Source: Mediterraneibacter gnavus ATCC 29149
GTDB lineage: Bacteria > Bacillota > Clostridia > Lachnospirales > Lachnospiraceae
Length of the DNA stretch: 64,000 nucleotides
Assembly: GCF_008121495.1 (NCBI RefSeq)
Contig: NZ_CP043051.1
Location: forward strand, 310,001 to 374,000
Direction: 5' to 3'
Positions 44,996-54,370 of this stretch are shown here, in pieces. The first letter of the stretch is position 1, and each line of letters begins with the position of its first letter. The notes beneath the pieces are model-generated. The model was not told where the DNA came from. It saw nothing but the letters and a program-made list of their open reading frames with translations, and made no database searches. A program made the position numbers and the translations under genes.

Positions 44996-46130
44996 CCTCA
45001 ATTCCTCCATAGGCCACTTTCTTCGTTGTGACCTTCGCCACGGCTGTCTTCTCAATCTTCCTGAAGACTGGTGCGTTGATCTCCACTCTCTTCGCTCCTG
45101 CATCTTCGAGCATACAGATCAGCTTCGACGGATTGATGTCGCGTCCGATCTTTGACCGCTGCCATACGATGTAATTCTCGACGGCAGCATTGACCGCACT
45201 CTGAATTGTGTTCGCCTGCGCTGAATCACTCTTGTTGATGTAGTATTTCAGGTCAAGCGCATATTCTACTGTGTCCGGTGCTTTTACGATCACTTTGTCC
45301 GTCAGCGGACGGATGTTCTCATTGTACAGATAATCCTGCAATGACCGGATGATGCTCTCGTTCGGGAGTTCTCCATCGTTCATGATGAACTCGATCAGAA
45401 CCTCCGTCGGATTCTCGCTGTCGATGTATACGTCCGTGATGGATGAGTTGAAAGTCTTCACCCAGTATCTGTATGACTCTTCCGGTCCTGCAACTGAATA
45501 CTTGCTCGGCGCGATGTAGATTCGCTCTGCAAGGCTGTCATCTGATTCGATGTCAGTTCCTCCTGTTGATTCTTCCACGCTCTCTGCGCTCTGGATGTAT
45601 GCGATCGGGTCCACAAGCACGTTGATGTCTCCTGCCATCAGTCCATTTCCTGACGTTCCTGCCGTCTGGCAGGTGCAGATCAGTTCGATGCTTTCTTCCC
45701 CTGTTGCGATTTCTGCATATTCATTTGTCTCGAAGTACAGTTCGCCATTCGTGACTCTTGTTCCGGCCGGAATTGCGACCGGATGCGGACGCAGGCCAGA
45801 CAGTGTGAACTTGACTTTCACGACTGCTGCCTTTGCAGGTTCTCGCTTGATTCCTTTCAGTGCGGCCAGATTGTCCATAAACTCGCCGTAACTGTATTTC
45901 AGCAGGTCCTGCTTCCCTGCACGATCGACATAGAGCAGTGCCTGATATATCTGAATTGAGCAGGCATACAGAACCAGCGCAGGAGGGTCTGCCCTTCCCA
46001 GTGTTGTCGGTGTTCCGGTCAGTGTCTCATATCTCTCCTGATAGTCCGACACCATTTGCCTCTGCACATCGTCCAGTGTGATGTAGTCAATGAAGCTCAC
46101 CTCTGGCAGATTTTCGATTTCGTCAATCAC
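44988..46130 (-). CDS. Baseplate assembly protein J
   Basis: A 380-residue baseplate J-like protein (PF04865): ADPPALVLYACSIQIYQALLYVDRAGK, the IPAGTRVTNGELYFETNE beta-barrel region, GDINVLVDPI and ESDDSLAERIYIAPSKYSVAGPEESYRYW. GTG 46130 follows GAGGAGGAACTGAA and begins one base after the gp25 stop. It forms the baseplate wedge with gpI and gp25. Confidence 0.88.
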   Translation of the reverse strand: MIDEIENLPEVSFIDYITLDDVQRQMVSDYQERYETLTGTPTTLGRADPPALVLYACSIQIYQALLYVDRAGKQDLLKYSYGEFMDNLAALKGIKREPAKAAVVKVKFTLSGLRPHPVAIPAGTRVTNGELYFETNEYAEIATGEESIELICTCQTAGTSGNGLMAGDINVLVDPIAYIQSAESVEESTGGTDIESDDSLAERIYIAPSKYSVAGPEESYRYWVKTFNSSITDVYIDSENPTEVLIEFIMNDGELPNESIIRSLQDYLYNENIRPLTDKVIVKAPDTVEYALDLKYYINKSDSAQANTIQSAVNAAVENYIVWQRSKIGRDINPSKLICMLEDAGAKRVEINAPVFRKIEKTAVAKVTTKKVAYGGIEDD

Positions 46131-46131
46131 T

Positions 46132-46443
46132 TCAGTTCCTCCTCTCTATGTATATTGTCGGTTCAATAGAGCCGTCTCCATTGACCTTGCCTTCCACATT
46201 TGCCACTGTAACCTCTGGAATATACTCTTCGAGTTTTTCTTCCAGTTCGATTGCCAGAAGGTTCAGTGCCTCCTGCGGAGGTCTTGAAATGAACTCTCTT
46301 TCAAGTCCGAATCCCCTGCTTCCGGGGATTGTTCCAACCATCGACAGGATGAGTGCTTTGATCTGGCTGTCAATGCGCTCTATTCCCTGCGTATCACCTG
46401 ATACAGACATGATATTGATGGATTTTATGAGTCGTTTTGCCAT
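46132..46443 (-). CDS. Gp25/gpW-like baseplate wedge protein
   Basis: A 103-residue protein of the GPW/gp25 family: IKALILSMVGTIPGSRGFGLE and a C-terminal beta hairpin ending PTIYIERRN. The family's RGFG-like glycine segment is intact. It lies directly before J, as in most myovirus modules. Confidence 0.83.
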   Translation of the reverse strand: MAKRLIKSINIMSVSGDTQGIERIDSQIKALILSMVGTIPGSRGFGLEREFISRPPQEALNLLAIELEEKLEEYIPEVTVANVEGKVNGDGSIEPTIYIERRN

Positions 46444-46456
46444 CTGCTCGCCCTCC

Positions 46457-46852
46457 TTAATACTCGGAGAATGTCAGCGAGACTTTCGCCTTCACCAGTT
46501 GTCCGCTGTTCCATATCTCGTCCCATGTCTCTGATATGGATTCCAGCTTCATCTTCCCGGTTCCGACCTTCTTTCCGCCGATGTACAGATAGTCCACTGT
46601 TCCGCTCTCGCAGGCTTTTTCCAGTTTTTCCAGTGTGGCTCTCGGCCGCACACCTCTTTCTGCTGCGAGCACTGCTTCCAGTGTCACGCTTGATGAATCA
46701 GGACCTGCAAATTCGCTTTTCGGCTTTCCGTTCACGATGTTGTGTGTGTGCCATCTGGCCGACACTGTTCTCTTAAAATTGTTGAATGTCAGGGTCTTAT
46801 TGCTGCTCACCTCGAAGGCGATCGTCTTTCCCCAGTTTCCAATCTTTCCCAT
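46457..46852 (-). CDS. Phage tail protein U-like
   Basis: A 131-residue P2 gpU-like protein: IAFEVSSNKTLTFNNF, RTVSARWHTHNIV and GPDSSSVTLEAVLAAERG correspond to the conserved half of gpU. GPU-like proteins act in tail assembly near the gpD/gpX spike genes, which are next to it here. Confidence 0.8.
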   Translation of the reverse strand: MGKIGNWGKTIAFEVSSNKTLTFNNFKRTVSARWHTHNIVNGKPKSEFAGPDSSSVTLEAVLAAERGVRPRATLEKLEKACESGTVDYLYIGGKKVGTGKMKLESISETWDEIWNSGQLVKAKVSLTFSEY

Positions 46853-46864
46853 GTGGCTCCCTCC

Positions 46865-47263
46865 TTACAGTCTCGCTTCTAAGTTTGAGAGCCGTTGCAG
46901 GATGCTTCCGAGCGTTGTTGCTCCGCTTCCATCCTTCAGCGTCATGTTTCCGCCTTTGTACTGGATGTATGCCTCCCCTTTTTTCTCTCCGAGTTCCTTG
47001 CGGAAAACTCCTTTTCCACTCACGCTCGGTTTGTTGGCTTCGTTCCAGTATCTTCCCATCACCACTCCGGCCGCGCACCCATTTGACAGGTGCAATACAA
47101 GCACCTCTGCTCCGACAGGAGGCATCTTGTACTCGTCCCCCATTGAAAAAACCGGGAGATCGTCCGTCACGGAATCGTCAAGATCAGGATAGGTCACACT
47201 TATCATTCCGCTTCCGTAGTCGATGGATGATACTCTTCCGATTCTGATGTTTTTCTCTGCCAT
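46865..47263 (-). CDS. Baseplate assembly/spike protein V-like
   Basis: A 132-residue gpV/gp45-like spike protein: IRIGRVSSIDYGSGMISVTYPD is the OB-fold start, YKMPPVGAEVLVLHLSNG the loop, and GNMTLKDGSGA the start of a beta-helical tip. It is short, so the tip is small. It forms the tail needle with the gpD-like protein. Confidence 0.8.
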   Translation of the reverse strand: MAEKNIRIGRVSSIDYGSGMISVTYPDLDDSVTDDLPVFSMGDEYKMPPVGAEVLVLHLSNGCAAGVVMGRYWNEANKPSVSGKGVFRKELGEKKGEAYIQYKGGNMTLKDGSGATTLGSILQRLSNLEARL

Positions 47264-47280
47264 GCTTTCTCCTCCCTTCT

Positions 47281-48573
47281 TTAGTCGAATGTGCCTGAAT
47301 CAACCCATCCATAAACATTGCTTTTGCTGTCTGTATGAATAAGGTGATACGGATGTGCCTTTCCATTTCCGGCGCAGTTCGGGCCGAGTGTGATCTTCGC
47401 CTTTCCTGCTCTGGCACTGTACCCTTTACTTCCGGGCCATGATGAAATATAGTGTGTTCCTCCGTGGAAGTTCACAATGTCCCCGACTTTGTATGACTTT
47501 TTCGTGGTTGTCGGCTTCTTCTTTGTCGGAGTCTGTTTCTTCGGTGTGTATGACAGCCTCGTCTGGCACTTGTGCATCTCAACGTTCTGCTTCGTGTTTC
47601 CATCCGACACCTCTGTCGTTGACTTATCTACGAAGTATTTTCCGTTTGCTTTTCCCATGCCAGAGATCGTCACGCACACTCCGGCGCATATCTTCGGATT
47701 CGGCCAGATTTCTCCTGATAGTGTGGTTGCCTGCTCGTTTGACTGATTCACCGCTGCGGCCGCCTTGTAATATGCGTCGGCTGCGTCGGATGCCGTCTCA
47801 TTGATCTTCAGGACCCTGCTACCAGATGCCTTCTCTGCCTTCAGTCCGAGAAACACGCTGATCTCTTTGCTGTTTTTTCCTGACTTGTAGGATATTCTCG
47901 CCCCTGTATATGTTCCTTCCAGTGCGTCCTCATAGTCCCAGTTGTCATCCACGAATGACTCTCTTTTCAGTGTTGCCACTGATTTTTTCTTCTCCTGTGC
48001 CGTCTGATCGTATATGACTATCTTTGAGTTGAACACTTTCATTGACAGTCCATAGCTTTTGCAGACTTCGTACAGAAAAGCCGAATCCGATTTCTCTGAC
48101 TGCTCAATCGCGCTGATCGTGATTGACGGTCCAGAGTACGAAAGATTCAGCTTGTACCTTTTAGCAATTTCTGTCGCGATCTTCTTGACCGTGACCTTCT
48201 TCCATGTCTTCGTCCGCTCCCTGCTCTTGAATGATTCGCTTGCCGGAATCGCCAGTGCTCCGAAGGTTGCCTTCAGCGGTCCTCCGCTGAACTTGATGCT
48301 GTCCAGCACGAATTTTCCGCAGTCGAGTTTCAGATGCTTTCCTTCTGCGTTCCAGTTCTGGAACGTGATGTTTCCGCTGATCTTGTCTCCTTTTTTCGGA
48401 TACCATGCGCCCATCCACTTCATCCCGATGTTATGCAGTGAGATGTCGATGGAATCGCTGTCTCCTGATGCTACGTCCGTATATGAGACGCTTTCCAGAA
48501 ACTCCTTCAGCTTCGTTGTGACATTTTTTCCATTGAAGGACAAGGACGGAACCGCTTTTCTCGGATTACTCAT
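47281..48573 (-). CDS. Late control gene D-like tail hub protein with SH3-like C-terminus
   Basis: A 430-residue gpD-like protein (phage hub, gp27 fold): SVSYTDVASGDSDSIDISLHN, ISGNITFQNW, DSAFLYEVCKSYGLSMKV. The last 60 residues after a Lys/Thr/Pro-rich linker (TPTKKKPTTTKKSY) form a small SH3-like module (VGDIVNFHGGTHYISS, AKITLGPNCAGNGKAHPYHLI), which probably binds wall material. ATG 48573 overlaps the gpX end by 8 bp; the frame extension above it is not needed. Confidence 0.8.
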   Translation of the reverse strand: MSNPRKAVPSLSFNGKNVTTKLKEFLESVSYTDVASGDSDSIDISLHNIGMKWMGAWYPKKGDKISGNITFQNWNAEGKHLKLDCGKFVLDSIKFSGGPLKATFGALAIPASESFKSRERTKTWKKVTVKKIATEIAKRYKLNLSYSGPSITISAIEQSEKSDSAFLYEVCKSYGLSMKVFNSKIVIYDQTAQEKKKSVATLKRESFVDDNWDYEDALEGTYTGARISYKSGKNSKEISVFLGLKAEKASGSRVLKINETASDAADAYYKAAAAVNQSNEQATTLSGEIWPNPKICAGVCVTISGMGKANGKYFVDKSTTEVSDGNTKQNVEMHKCQTRLSYTPKKQTPTKKKPTTTKKSYKVGDIVNFHGGTHYISSWPGSKGYSARAGKAKITLGPNCAGNGKAHPYHLIHTDSKSNVYGWVDSGTFD

Positions 48574-48826
48574 CTTCTTCCATGTCCTCCGTGTCTGAAT
48601 AATATTCTTCGTTCTCGTCATTATCTGACCGCCAGAACGGAGCGTCCTCGTCCACCTCTTCCGGCAGATCAGGCACGGTCAGAACCGTACCTGAAGGGAA
48701 GATGAGGACATCCAGAAGCGGCCAGTTCGCTTCAATCAGGTCCTTCATGTACTTTTCTTCACCGTACAATTTGTAGGCGATCAGGTCCCATGTATCTCCC
48801 TGAATCGTTGTGTATGTGCTCGCCAC
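48566..48826 (-). CDS. Phage tail protein X (LysM-like)
   Basis: An 86-residue P2 gpX-like protein: TIQGDTWDLIAYKLYGEEKYMKDLIEAN is the LysM-like core and VLIFPSGTVLTVPDLP the end of the fold, followed by an acidic tail. It sits between the tape measure and gpD genes, its usual position. Confidence 0.85.
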   Translation of the reverse strand: MASTYTTIQGDTWDLIAYKLYGEEKYMKDLIEANWPLLDVLIFPSGTVLTVPDLPEEVDEDAPFWRSDNDENEEYYSDTEDMEEDE

Positions 48827-48842
48827 CGCGATGCCCTCCTTT

Positions 48843-51800
48843 CTATGCGAACGATGTTCTCTTGTGTTTCTTCATCCACTCTTTCATCAGCTTCTCGAAC
48901 TCCGCCTGACTCATCCGGTTCGCTTCCACGATGTCCTCCTTGCTCGGTGCTTCGCCCTCGAAGTGGTATGTCGGACTGAACACGAATGTCATCGGCTGTT
49001 CATCCTGCTTGTTCTTGCCCTGCTGTCTGTCTCCTGTCAGCGTTCCGATCGTCTCTCCGATGACGGAACTCCTGCTCTGCACCGTTGCTGGTGCTTCAAT
49101 TTTTCTGACTTCATTGCTGCTTTCAAGAACTGGCTGCGTCATCGACTGTGATGCTGCTTTCTGCACGATTCCGGCCGTGGCTGTCATACCTCTTGCAAGG
49201 CCCTCGCCTACGAACTGACCGGACTCAATCATCACTCGCGATGGTGAGTGAATTTTCAGTGCTGAATTGACTGCTGCCGCTGCCGCTGCTGCGATGCTCG
49301 ATGCTGCGGCCATGACTGCTCCTCGCATGGCATTGATACCAGAGACGAGTCCGCTCATCATGTTGATACCTGCCGAATACAGGCTCACACTTGCGAATGC
49401 TGCCCTGATGCCGTTTGCTGCGCTTCTGGCTGCTGCAACTGCCTGATTGCATCCGCTCTGTACTGCTGCCACAAGCTGACTCATTCCTGACCGCACCACC
49501 GAAACGATGCTGCTCATTCCGCTCGTCGTGACTGATCTGGCCGTATTGACCGTCGTTGTCGTGATTGTACGAATCTGGTTCAGGGTGATCGTTGTGATTG
49601 ACTGCATCTGTGTCATTCCTGATCGCACTGCTGTCTGCATCATCATCATTTGAGCCTGCGTTGTTATAGCTGACTGCATCATGTTCGTTCTGACCGTCAG
49701 TGACAGTTGTGTCATTCCGGTCTGCATCGCCGTACTTGCTGCCGTTGAGCCTGTCTGAATTGCTGTTCTAAGTGACAGCATCGCCACGGTCACGGTCATC
49801 GTTGCCTGCGCCATTCCTGACTGAATAGATACCGTCAGGGACAGCATTGCCGCAGACATGGCTGTACTCCATCCTTGTGTGCTCGTCGCGATTCCGGTCT
49901 GAATAGATGTCATTGTTGAATCTATGTTCACGGAAATTTCTGACAGGGCAGTCTGGATGGACGAACCCATCTGCGTCATTTTTTCGGCCGTTCCGGTTGT
50001 GAACGACTCCATGATTGACTGCACATTTGTCTGCATTGTGGTCAGCGAAGTCTCGACCAGAGTTGAGGTCTGCGTCAGAGATGTTGACATATTCGTGCCG
50101 ATTTCTGACCACGCAGTTGTCGTGCTGTTCGACACATCCGACCAGCATTGATTCAATGCTTCTGTGACCGTCTGTGTCAGTTCTGAAATTGTCTGTGTGA
50201 TAGTCGCAGCACCATTGCTGATTCCGTCTGCCATCGCGTTGATTGTGTCAACGCTGGCATTCGCTGCCGATGCTGTTGCTCCTGACATTCCAGAATCAAT
50301 TCCTGATGTGATTCCGTTCGTGATCGCGGCTCCTGATGCTGTTGCTGATGCTGTTACACCCGGAAGGTTTCCGTCGATCGTACTGCTCAATGTGCTTGTT
50401 GCTGTCTGGCTTAATGCAGAAATCTGTTCCTGCAATCCTGCCGAGCCAGTGGCCACACCTGTTGACATTCCGTTCGTCAGGCTCGTTCCTGCTGCCAGTC
50501 CTCCGGCATCCAGTGCGACCTGCTGCGACTGCAACCCGGTCAGAAGGCTGTTCATCGTCTCTGTTCCGGTTCCCTGCGCCGTTGTATTCAGCGTTCCCTG
50601 CATACTAACGAGGGAGTTATTCAGAGATGTCATCGCATCCGTTCCTGACTGCCCTGCGGCCGTCTGTACGAGGTACGATGATGCGTCAATTCCTCCTGCC
50701 AGTGACGCATTCATGTTCGTTCCGTACTGCGTCAACAGTGATGTATCTATCTGATAGCCGTTCTGTGCTGCGAGTGATGCGTTCTGTGCCGATGCTGTGA
50801 TGCTCGGTGTGCTTGCATCAATTCCTGCCGCCACACTTTCTCCGGCTGCTGTTCCTGCCTCTTCTCCGTCTCCGGTAAACCATCCGACGAAATCACTCCA
50901 CAAACCTTTCACGGAGTCCACGAGGCCACCGAAGGCATTTATGATGCCCTCTCCGATTCCTTTTATGAGATCGGCTCCGACCTGAATCCAGTCGGTTGAA
51001 AAAATTGCTTCTATGATTGCCGCCGGAATCTGTACGCAAGCCTGACCGATTGTCGGGATTGCCTGAATGAGTCCAGACACGAGCGCAACGATCAACTGGA
51101 TTCCAGATGACACGATTGTTCCTGCATTTGATGCGATCGCCTGCACGAATGCGATGATTCCCTGAATCGCGGCCTGCAAAATTAAAGGAATCGACTGAAC
51201 GATTCCCTGCACCAGAGTCTGAATCATGGAAAGTCCGGCCGTGATGATACTCGGCAGTGCCTGTGCAATACCTGACAGTAATCCGACCACTAGCTGAACC
51301 CCTGATGCGATGATCTGCGGCAGCATCTGAATCAATCCTGACAGCAATGTCTGAACCATCGAAACGGCTGCCGTCAAAATTGATGGTAAATTCTGTACAA
51401 TTCCCTGAATCAGACCGAGCACCAGTTGGATTCCGCCCTGCACGATCATCGGCAGTGCCGAAACGAGGCCCTGAAGGAATGTCATCACCACCTGCGTTGC
51501 CTGCGAGAGCAACTGCGGCAGAGACGAGAGGATTCCGTTCACCAGATTCAGGATGATCTGGACTCCATCCGTAAAGATGTACTGAAGACCAGATACAATT
51601 CCCATCGCAATGCCCTGCACGAGCGTCAATCCTGCTGATACAAGCTGCGGCAGCGATGAGAGCAGTGTGTTTGCTAACTGGAATATGAGATTGACTCCTG
51701 CGGTAATGATCTGCGGAGCCTGCTGCGCTATTCCGAGAGCAAGCTGAACGACCATCTGGATTCCCATATTGAGCAGTGTCGGGAGCATGACGGCCAGTCC

Positions 51801-53342
51801 GTTGATGAGTTGCGTTCCGATCTGCAATGCAGCACTCACAATCGTCGGGAACTGCGATAAAATTCCCTGTGACAAGTTCTGCGTTGCCGTGATTCCTGCC
51901 TGAATGATCTCCGGCATCTTGCCGACCATCCCTTGCAGGAACTGTGCCAGAAGCGTTGCTCCTGTTGTGTAAAATTCAGCGATGTACTGCACAATCGCCG
52001 TGATGATTGAAGTTGCCAGTGTAGCCGCTGCCGATGTCAGTGCCGGGGCATTGTCAACCAGTCCTCGAAGAAGAGAACTCATGAGCGTTGATGCCATCGT
52101 GACAAGCTGTGGTGCGTAGTTTGCTACCTCTGTCACGCAGTCGGCCAGAACATCTCCAAGTGTCTCCGCCATGCCCTGAAAACCGCCGTCTGCGAGCGCA
52201 TCGGACAGTCTGTAAATCTGATCTGTTCCAAACTGTACGACTTCCCGGAGCGGTCCCTGAAGGTTTTTGTATATCTTGATACCAGTGTCTTCAAGTGCTG
52301 ACTGGAAGATCGCCAGATCGCCGTTCAGGTTGTCCAGTTTCGTCTGTGCCATCGCTTCAAGCGCACCGTCGCAGTTTTCCAGTTCTTTCGTGAGGTTTTC
52401 CCACTCTGTCGAACCATCTTCCAGCGTCGTGTTCAGACCTGACATGAGGTCATTCAGAGCGTCAACGTGCTGCTTTCCACCTATTGCGGCCAGTGCTGCG
52501 TTTCGTTCTTCCTCCGTGCATCCGGCCAGTGCCGTGTTCAGTGTTTCAAGCGTTGCCTTTAATCCGATGAACTTTCCTTCCGAGTCGAAGGCAGATATTC
52601 CGAGAGACTTCATCATCTCTCCTGCCTGCCCGGTTCCGGTTGTCAGGTTTGCCATGATCGCGTTCAGTGCGTTTCCGGCTTCGCTTCCCTTAATACCTCT
52701 GTTCGCGAGTACACCGAGAGCAGTTGCTGACTCGGTTAGTGGCACGTTTAGGTTCGTCATAACACCTCCGACACCCAAATATGCCTCCATCAACTGTTCC
52801 GCAGTCTGGTTTGACTTGTTGTTCGCCTTCGCGCAAATATCCAGATACCCGGCCAGATTGTCCACGCTTACTCCGCAGGCCGACATACTGTCCGTTACGA
52901 GGTCAGACGTTCGTGCCAGATCGAGTCCGGTTGCCTCCGATAGTCGCAGAACACTCGGCAATGCCGAGATAGAATCATTTACTGACCATCCGGCGAGGGC
53001 CATGTATTCGAGTGCGGCAGAACTTTCCGTTGCCGTCTTCGATGTGGTCCTTCCACACTCCATTGCGGCCGCTTCCAGTTTCTTGTATTCCTCTTCCGTG
53101 GCTCCTGCCGTTGCTGCTGTCGAGGACATCTGTGCCTCGAACTCTCTTCCGACGTTTACGCTTGCCACTCCGACTGCTCCAATGGCTGCTCCTGCTGCCG
53201 TCAGAGACTTTGCTGCAAGCTGTACACTTTTAACTCCGAGTGAGCCTAACCCTTCCAGTCCTTTTTGTGCTCCCTGAAGTGCAGAGTTGAATGACTTTTC
53301 AAGCTGACCTGCAATCTTCACTGATACCTTATATTCACTCAT
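48843..53342 (-). CDS. Tail length tape measure protein
   Basis: 1499 residues, the longest gene of the window. The N-terminal TP901-type domain runs from GREFEAQMSSTAATAGATEEEY through LSEATGLDLARTSDLVTDSM to LGISAFDSEGKFIGLK. Residues about 430-800 are a series of hydrophobic repeats of about 33 residues (SLPQLVSAGLTLVQGIAMGI type). Residues about 950-1350 contain Ser/Thr/Gln/Met-rich repeats (VQSGM, IQTGM, VRSGM types). The start ATG overlaps the stop of the frameshifted chaperone (ATGA). Length implies a tail of roughly 200 nm if the usual scale applies. Confidence 0.88.
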   Translation of the reverse strand: MSEYKVSVKIAGQLEKSFNSALQGAQKGLEGLGSLGVKSVQLAAKSLTAAGAAIGAVGVASVNVGREFEAQMSSTAATAGATEEEYKKLEAAAMECGRTTSKTATESSAALEYMALAGWSVNDSISALPSVLRLSEATGLDLARTSDLVTDSMSACGVSVDNLAGYLDICAKANNKSNQTAEQLMEAYLGVGGVMTNLNVPLTESATALGVLANRGIKGSEAGNALNAIMANLTTGTGQAGEMMKSLGISAFDSEGKFIGLKATLETLNTALAGCTEEERNAALAAIGGKQHVDALNDLMSGLNTTLEDGSTEWENLTKELENCDGALEAMAQTKLDNLNGDLAIFQSALEDTGIKIYKNLQGPLREVVQFGTDQIYRLSDALADGGFQGMAETLGDVLADCVTEVANYAPQLVTMASTLMSSLLRGLVDNAPALTSAAATLATSIITAIVQYIAEFYTTGATLLAQFLQGMVGKMPEIIQAGITATQNLSQGILSQFPTIVSAALQIGTQLINGLAVMLPTLLNMGIQMVVQLALGIAQQAPQIITAGVNLIFQLANTLLSSLPQLVSAGLTLVQGIAMGIVSGLQYIFTDGVQIILNLVNGILSSLPQLLSQATQVVMTFLQGLVSALPMIVQGGIQLVLGLIQGIVQNLPSILTAAVSMVQTLLSGLIQMLPQIIASGVQLVVGLLSGIAQALPSIITAGLSMIQTLVQGIVQSIPLILQAAIQGIIAFVQAIASNAGTIVSSGIQLIVALVSGLIQAIPTIGQACVQIPAAIIEAIFSTDWIQVGADLIKGIGEGIINAFGGLVDSVKGLWSDFVGWFTGDGEEAGTAAGESVAAGIDASTPSITASAQNASLAAQNGYQIDTSLLTQYGTNMNASLAGGIDASSYLVQTAAGQSGTDAMTSLNNSLVSMQGTLNTTAQGTGTETMNSLLTGLQSQQVALDAGGLAAGTSLTNGMSTGVATGSAGLQEQISALSQTATSTLSSTIDGNLPGVTASATASGAAITNGITSGIDSGMSGATASAANASVDTINAMADGISNGAATITQTISELTQTVTEALNQCWSDVSNSTTTAWSEIGTNMSTSLTQTSTLVETSLTTMQTNVQSIMESFTTGTAEKMTQMGSSIQTALSEISVNIDSTMTSIQTGIATSTQGWSTAMSAAMLSLTVSIQSGMAQATMTVTVAMLSLRTAIQTGSTAASTAMQTGMTQLSLTVRTNMMQSAITTQAQMMMMQTAVRSGMTQMQSITTITLNQIRTITTTTVNTARSVTTSGMSSIVSVVRSGMSQLVAAVQSGCNQAVAAARSAANGIRAAFASVSLYSAGINMMSGLVSGINAMRGAVMAAASSIAAAAAAAVNSALKIHSPSRVMIESGQFVGEGLARGMTATAGIVQKAASQSMTQPVLESSNEVRKIEAPATVQSRSSVIGETIGTLTGDRQQGKNKQDEQPMTFVFSPTYHFEGEAPSKEDIVEANRMSQAEFEKLMKEWMKKHKRTSFA

Positions 53343-53826
53343 GACTTACGCTGGCTCACCTCCTTCATGTCATCGCACAAGTCCAAAAGGTCAAAAAAAG
53401 ACAGGTCCAGAAAATAATCCAGACCTGTCTTCAGGTTCATTGACAAGACAAGGCATAACTTTCGGAGTTCCGACAGTTCGTCGATTCTTATTCCTCTCCG
53501 AAGAAAAAACTTGTGACTCTGTTTTTGACTTTGATTGCATCTCTCGGTGCAAGCTGCTTGTAAAACTCGATCGGGTAATCCGTTGCGGATGCTGCGATGA
53601 CGAGTGTGTATTCCAGATTCGTCTCCGGCAGCACGGTCACGTTGCCGGAAGTGTTCAGGACCTTGTTCGCCTTAATCATATCGTTTGCGGTCAGGTTTTC
53701 CAGACCAGAGAAATCAATCTCGGACACCTTCGCGCCCTCAAAATCATATACCTTTGACAGTTTCATCTTGCTTTCCTCTGCCTGTACTGCTGCCTGCTCT
53801 ACTGCTTCGTTTTTAACTTCACTCAT
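53339..53826 (-). CDS. Tail assembly chaperone extended by -1 frameshift (E-E' type)
   Basis: Slipping -1 at T-TTT-TTC (53509-53503) joins 108 codons of the short chaperone to 54 codons of the -1 frame, giving a 162-residue product. The extension is helical and acidic (IDELSELRKLCLVLS, FFDLLDLCDDMKEV), like P2 E' and XkdN-type tails. Its TGA stop overlaps the tape measure ATG (ATGA at 53342-53339). The canonical heptamer, the clean open frame and the coupling to the next gene all support programmed frameshifting. Confidence 0.8.
53488..53826 (-). CDS. Tail assembly chaperone, short form (E type)
   Basis: A 112-residue protein: KVYDFEGAKVSEIDFSGLENLTANDMIKANKVL and LEYTLVIAASATDYPIEFYKQLAPRDAIKVKNRV are typical of myovirus tail assembly chaperones (Mu gp41/P2 E-like). 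AAAAGGAGG precedes the ATG. It lies between the tube and tape measure genes, and its last codons contain the slippery site for the long form. Confidence 0.83.
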   Translation of the reverse strand: MSEVKNEAVEQAAVQAEESKMKLSKVYDFEGAKVSEIDFSGLENLTANDMIKANKVLNTSGNVTVLPETNLEYTLVIAASATDYPIEFYKQLAPRDAIKVKNRVTSFFFGEE

Positions 53827-53843
53827 GATCTTTTATCCTCCTT

Positions 53844-54368
53844 TTATACCTGACTTCTGATTTTCGCCAGCATATCCTTTCCATTCAGCACGAACTTAAA
53901 GTTCAGCTTGTCGAGTTCCAGTGTGGTCTTGTTGTTGATCTGAATCTTGATGTACAGAACTTCCAGTTCGACCTCCGGTTCCATCTTCTTGCCCTTTGTG
54001 GCTTTTCCGAGGTTTGTGTTCGTTGCCTTACCTCTCACAACGATCTTGACCGGATAATAGCCAGTTGCTCCGGTTGTCGGGTCCATGCACTGCATAGATG
54101 CCCGGAGAGTCAACTGCGGCGGAGTCGTTGTGTCGATGATGCTGAACATATCCTCATAGAGTACAGAGAACGGAATCTTGATCTTGATTGATGCGAACTG
54201 GCCAGTGACTGCATCCTCAATCTCTCCGAGCACTCCTGCTCCTTCGAGTGTGTCTGTCAGTGCTTCCAGTTCTCCCAGTTCAATCTCACCGGAAATTCCG
54301 ATCAGCTTCTTCGCTTTGTCGTTGTACACGTTGTAATGGTTTAATACTTCAGGAATAACAATACCCAT
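53844..54368 (-). CDS. Major tail tube protein
   Basis: A 174-residue P2 FII-like tube protein: MGIVIPEVLNHYNVYNDKAKKLIGISGEIELGELEALT and MDPTTGATGYYPVKIVVRGKATN with the C-terminal beta strand ELDKLNFKFVLNGKDML. It follows the sheath gene with a 2-bp gap. Polymerises inside the contractile sheath. Confidence 0.87.
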   Translation of the reverse strand: MGIVIPEVLNHYNVYNDKAKKLIGISGEIELGELEALTDTLEGAGVLGEIEDAVTGQFASIKIKIPFSVLYEDMFSIIDTTTPPQLTLRASMQCMDPTTGATGYYPVKIVVRGKATNTNLGKATKGKKMEPEVELEVLYIKIQINNKTTLELDKLNFKFVLNGKDMLAKIRSQV

Positions 54369-54370
54369 GA

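Noticed and set aside
52267..53277. A 336-codon plus-strand frame opposite the tape measure gene
   Set aside because: Antisense to a clearly coding region with strong codon bias; Ser/Pro/Ala-rich composition is typical of a shadow.
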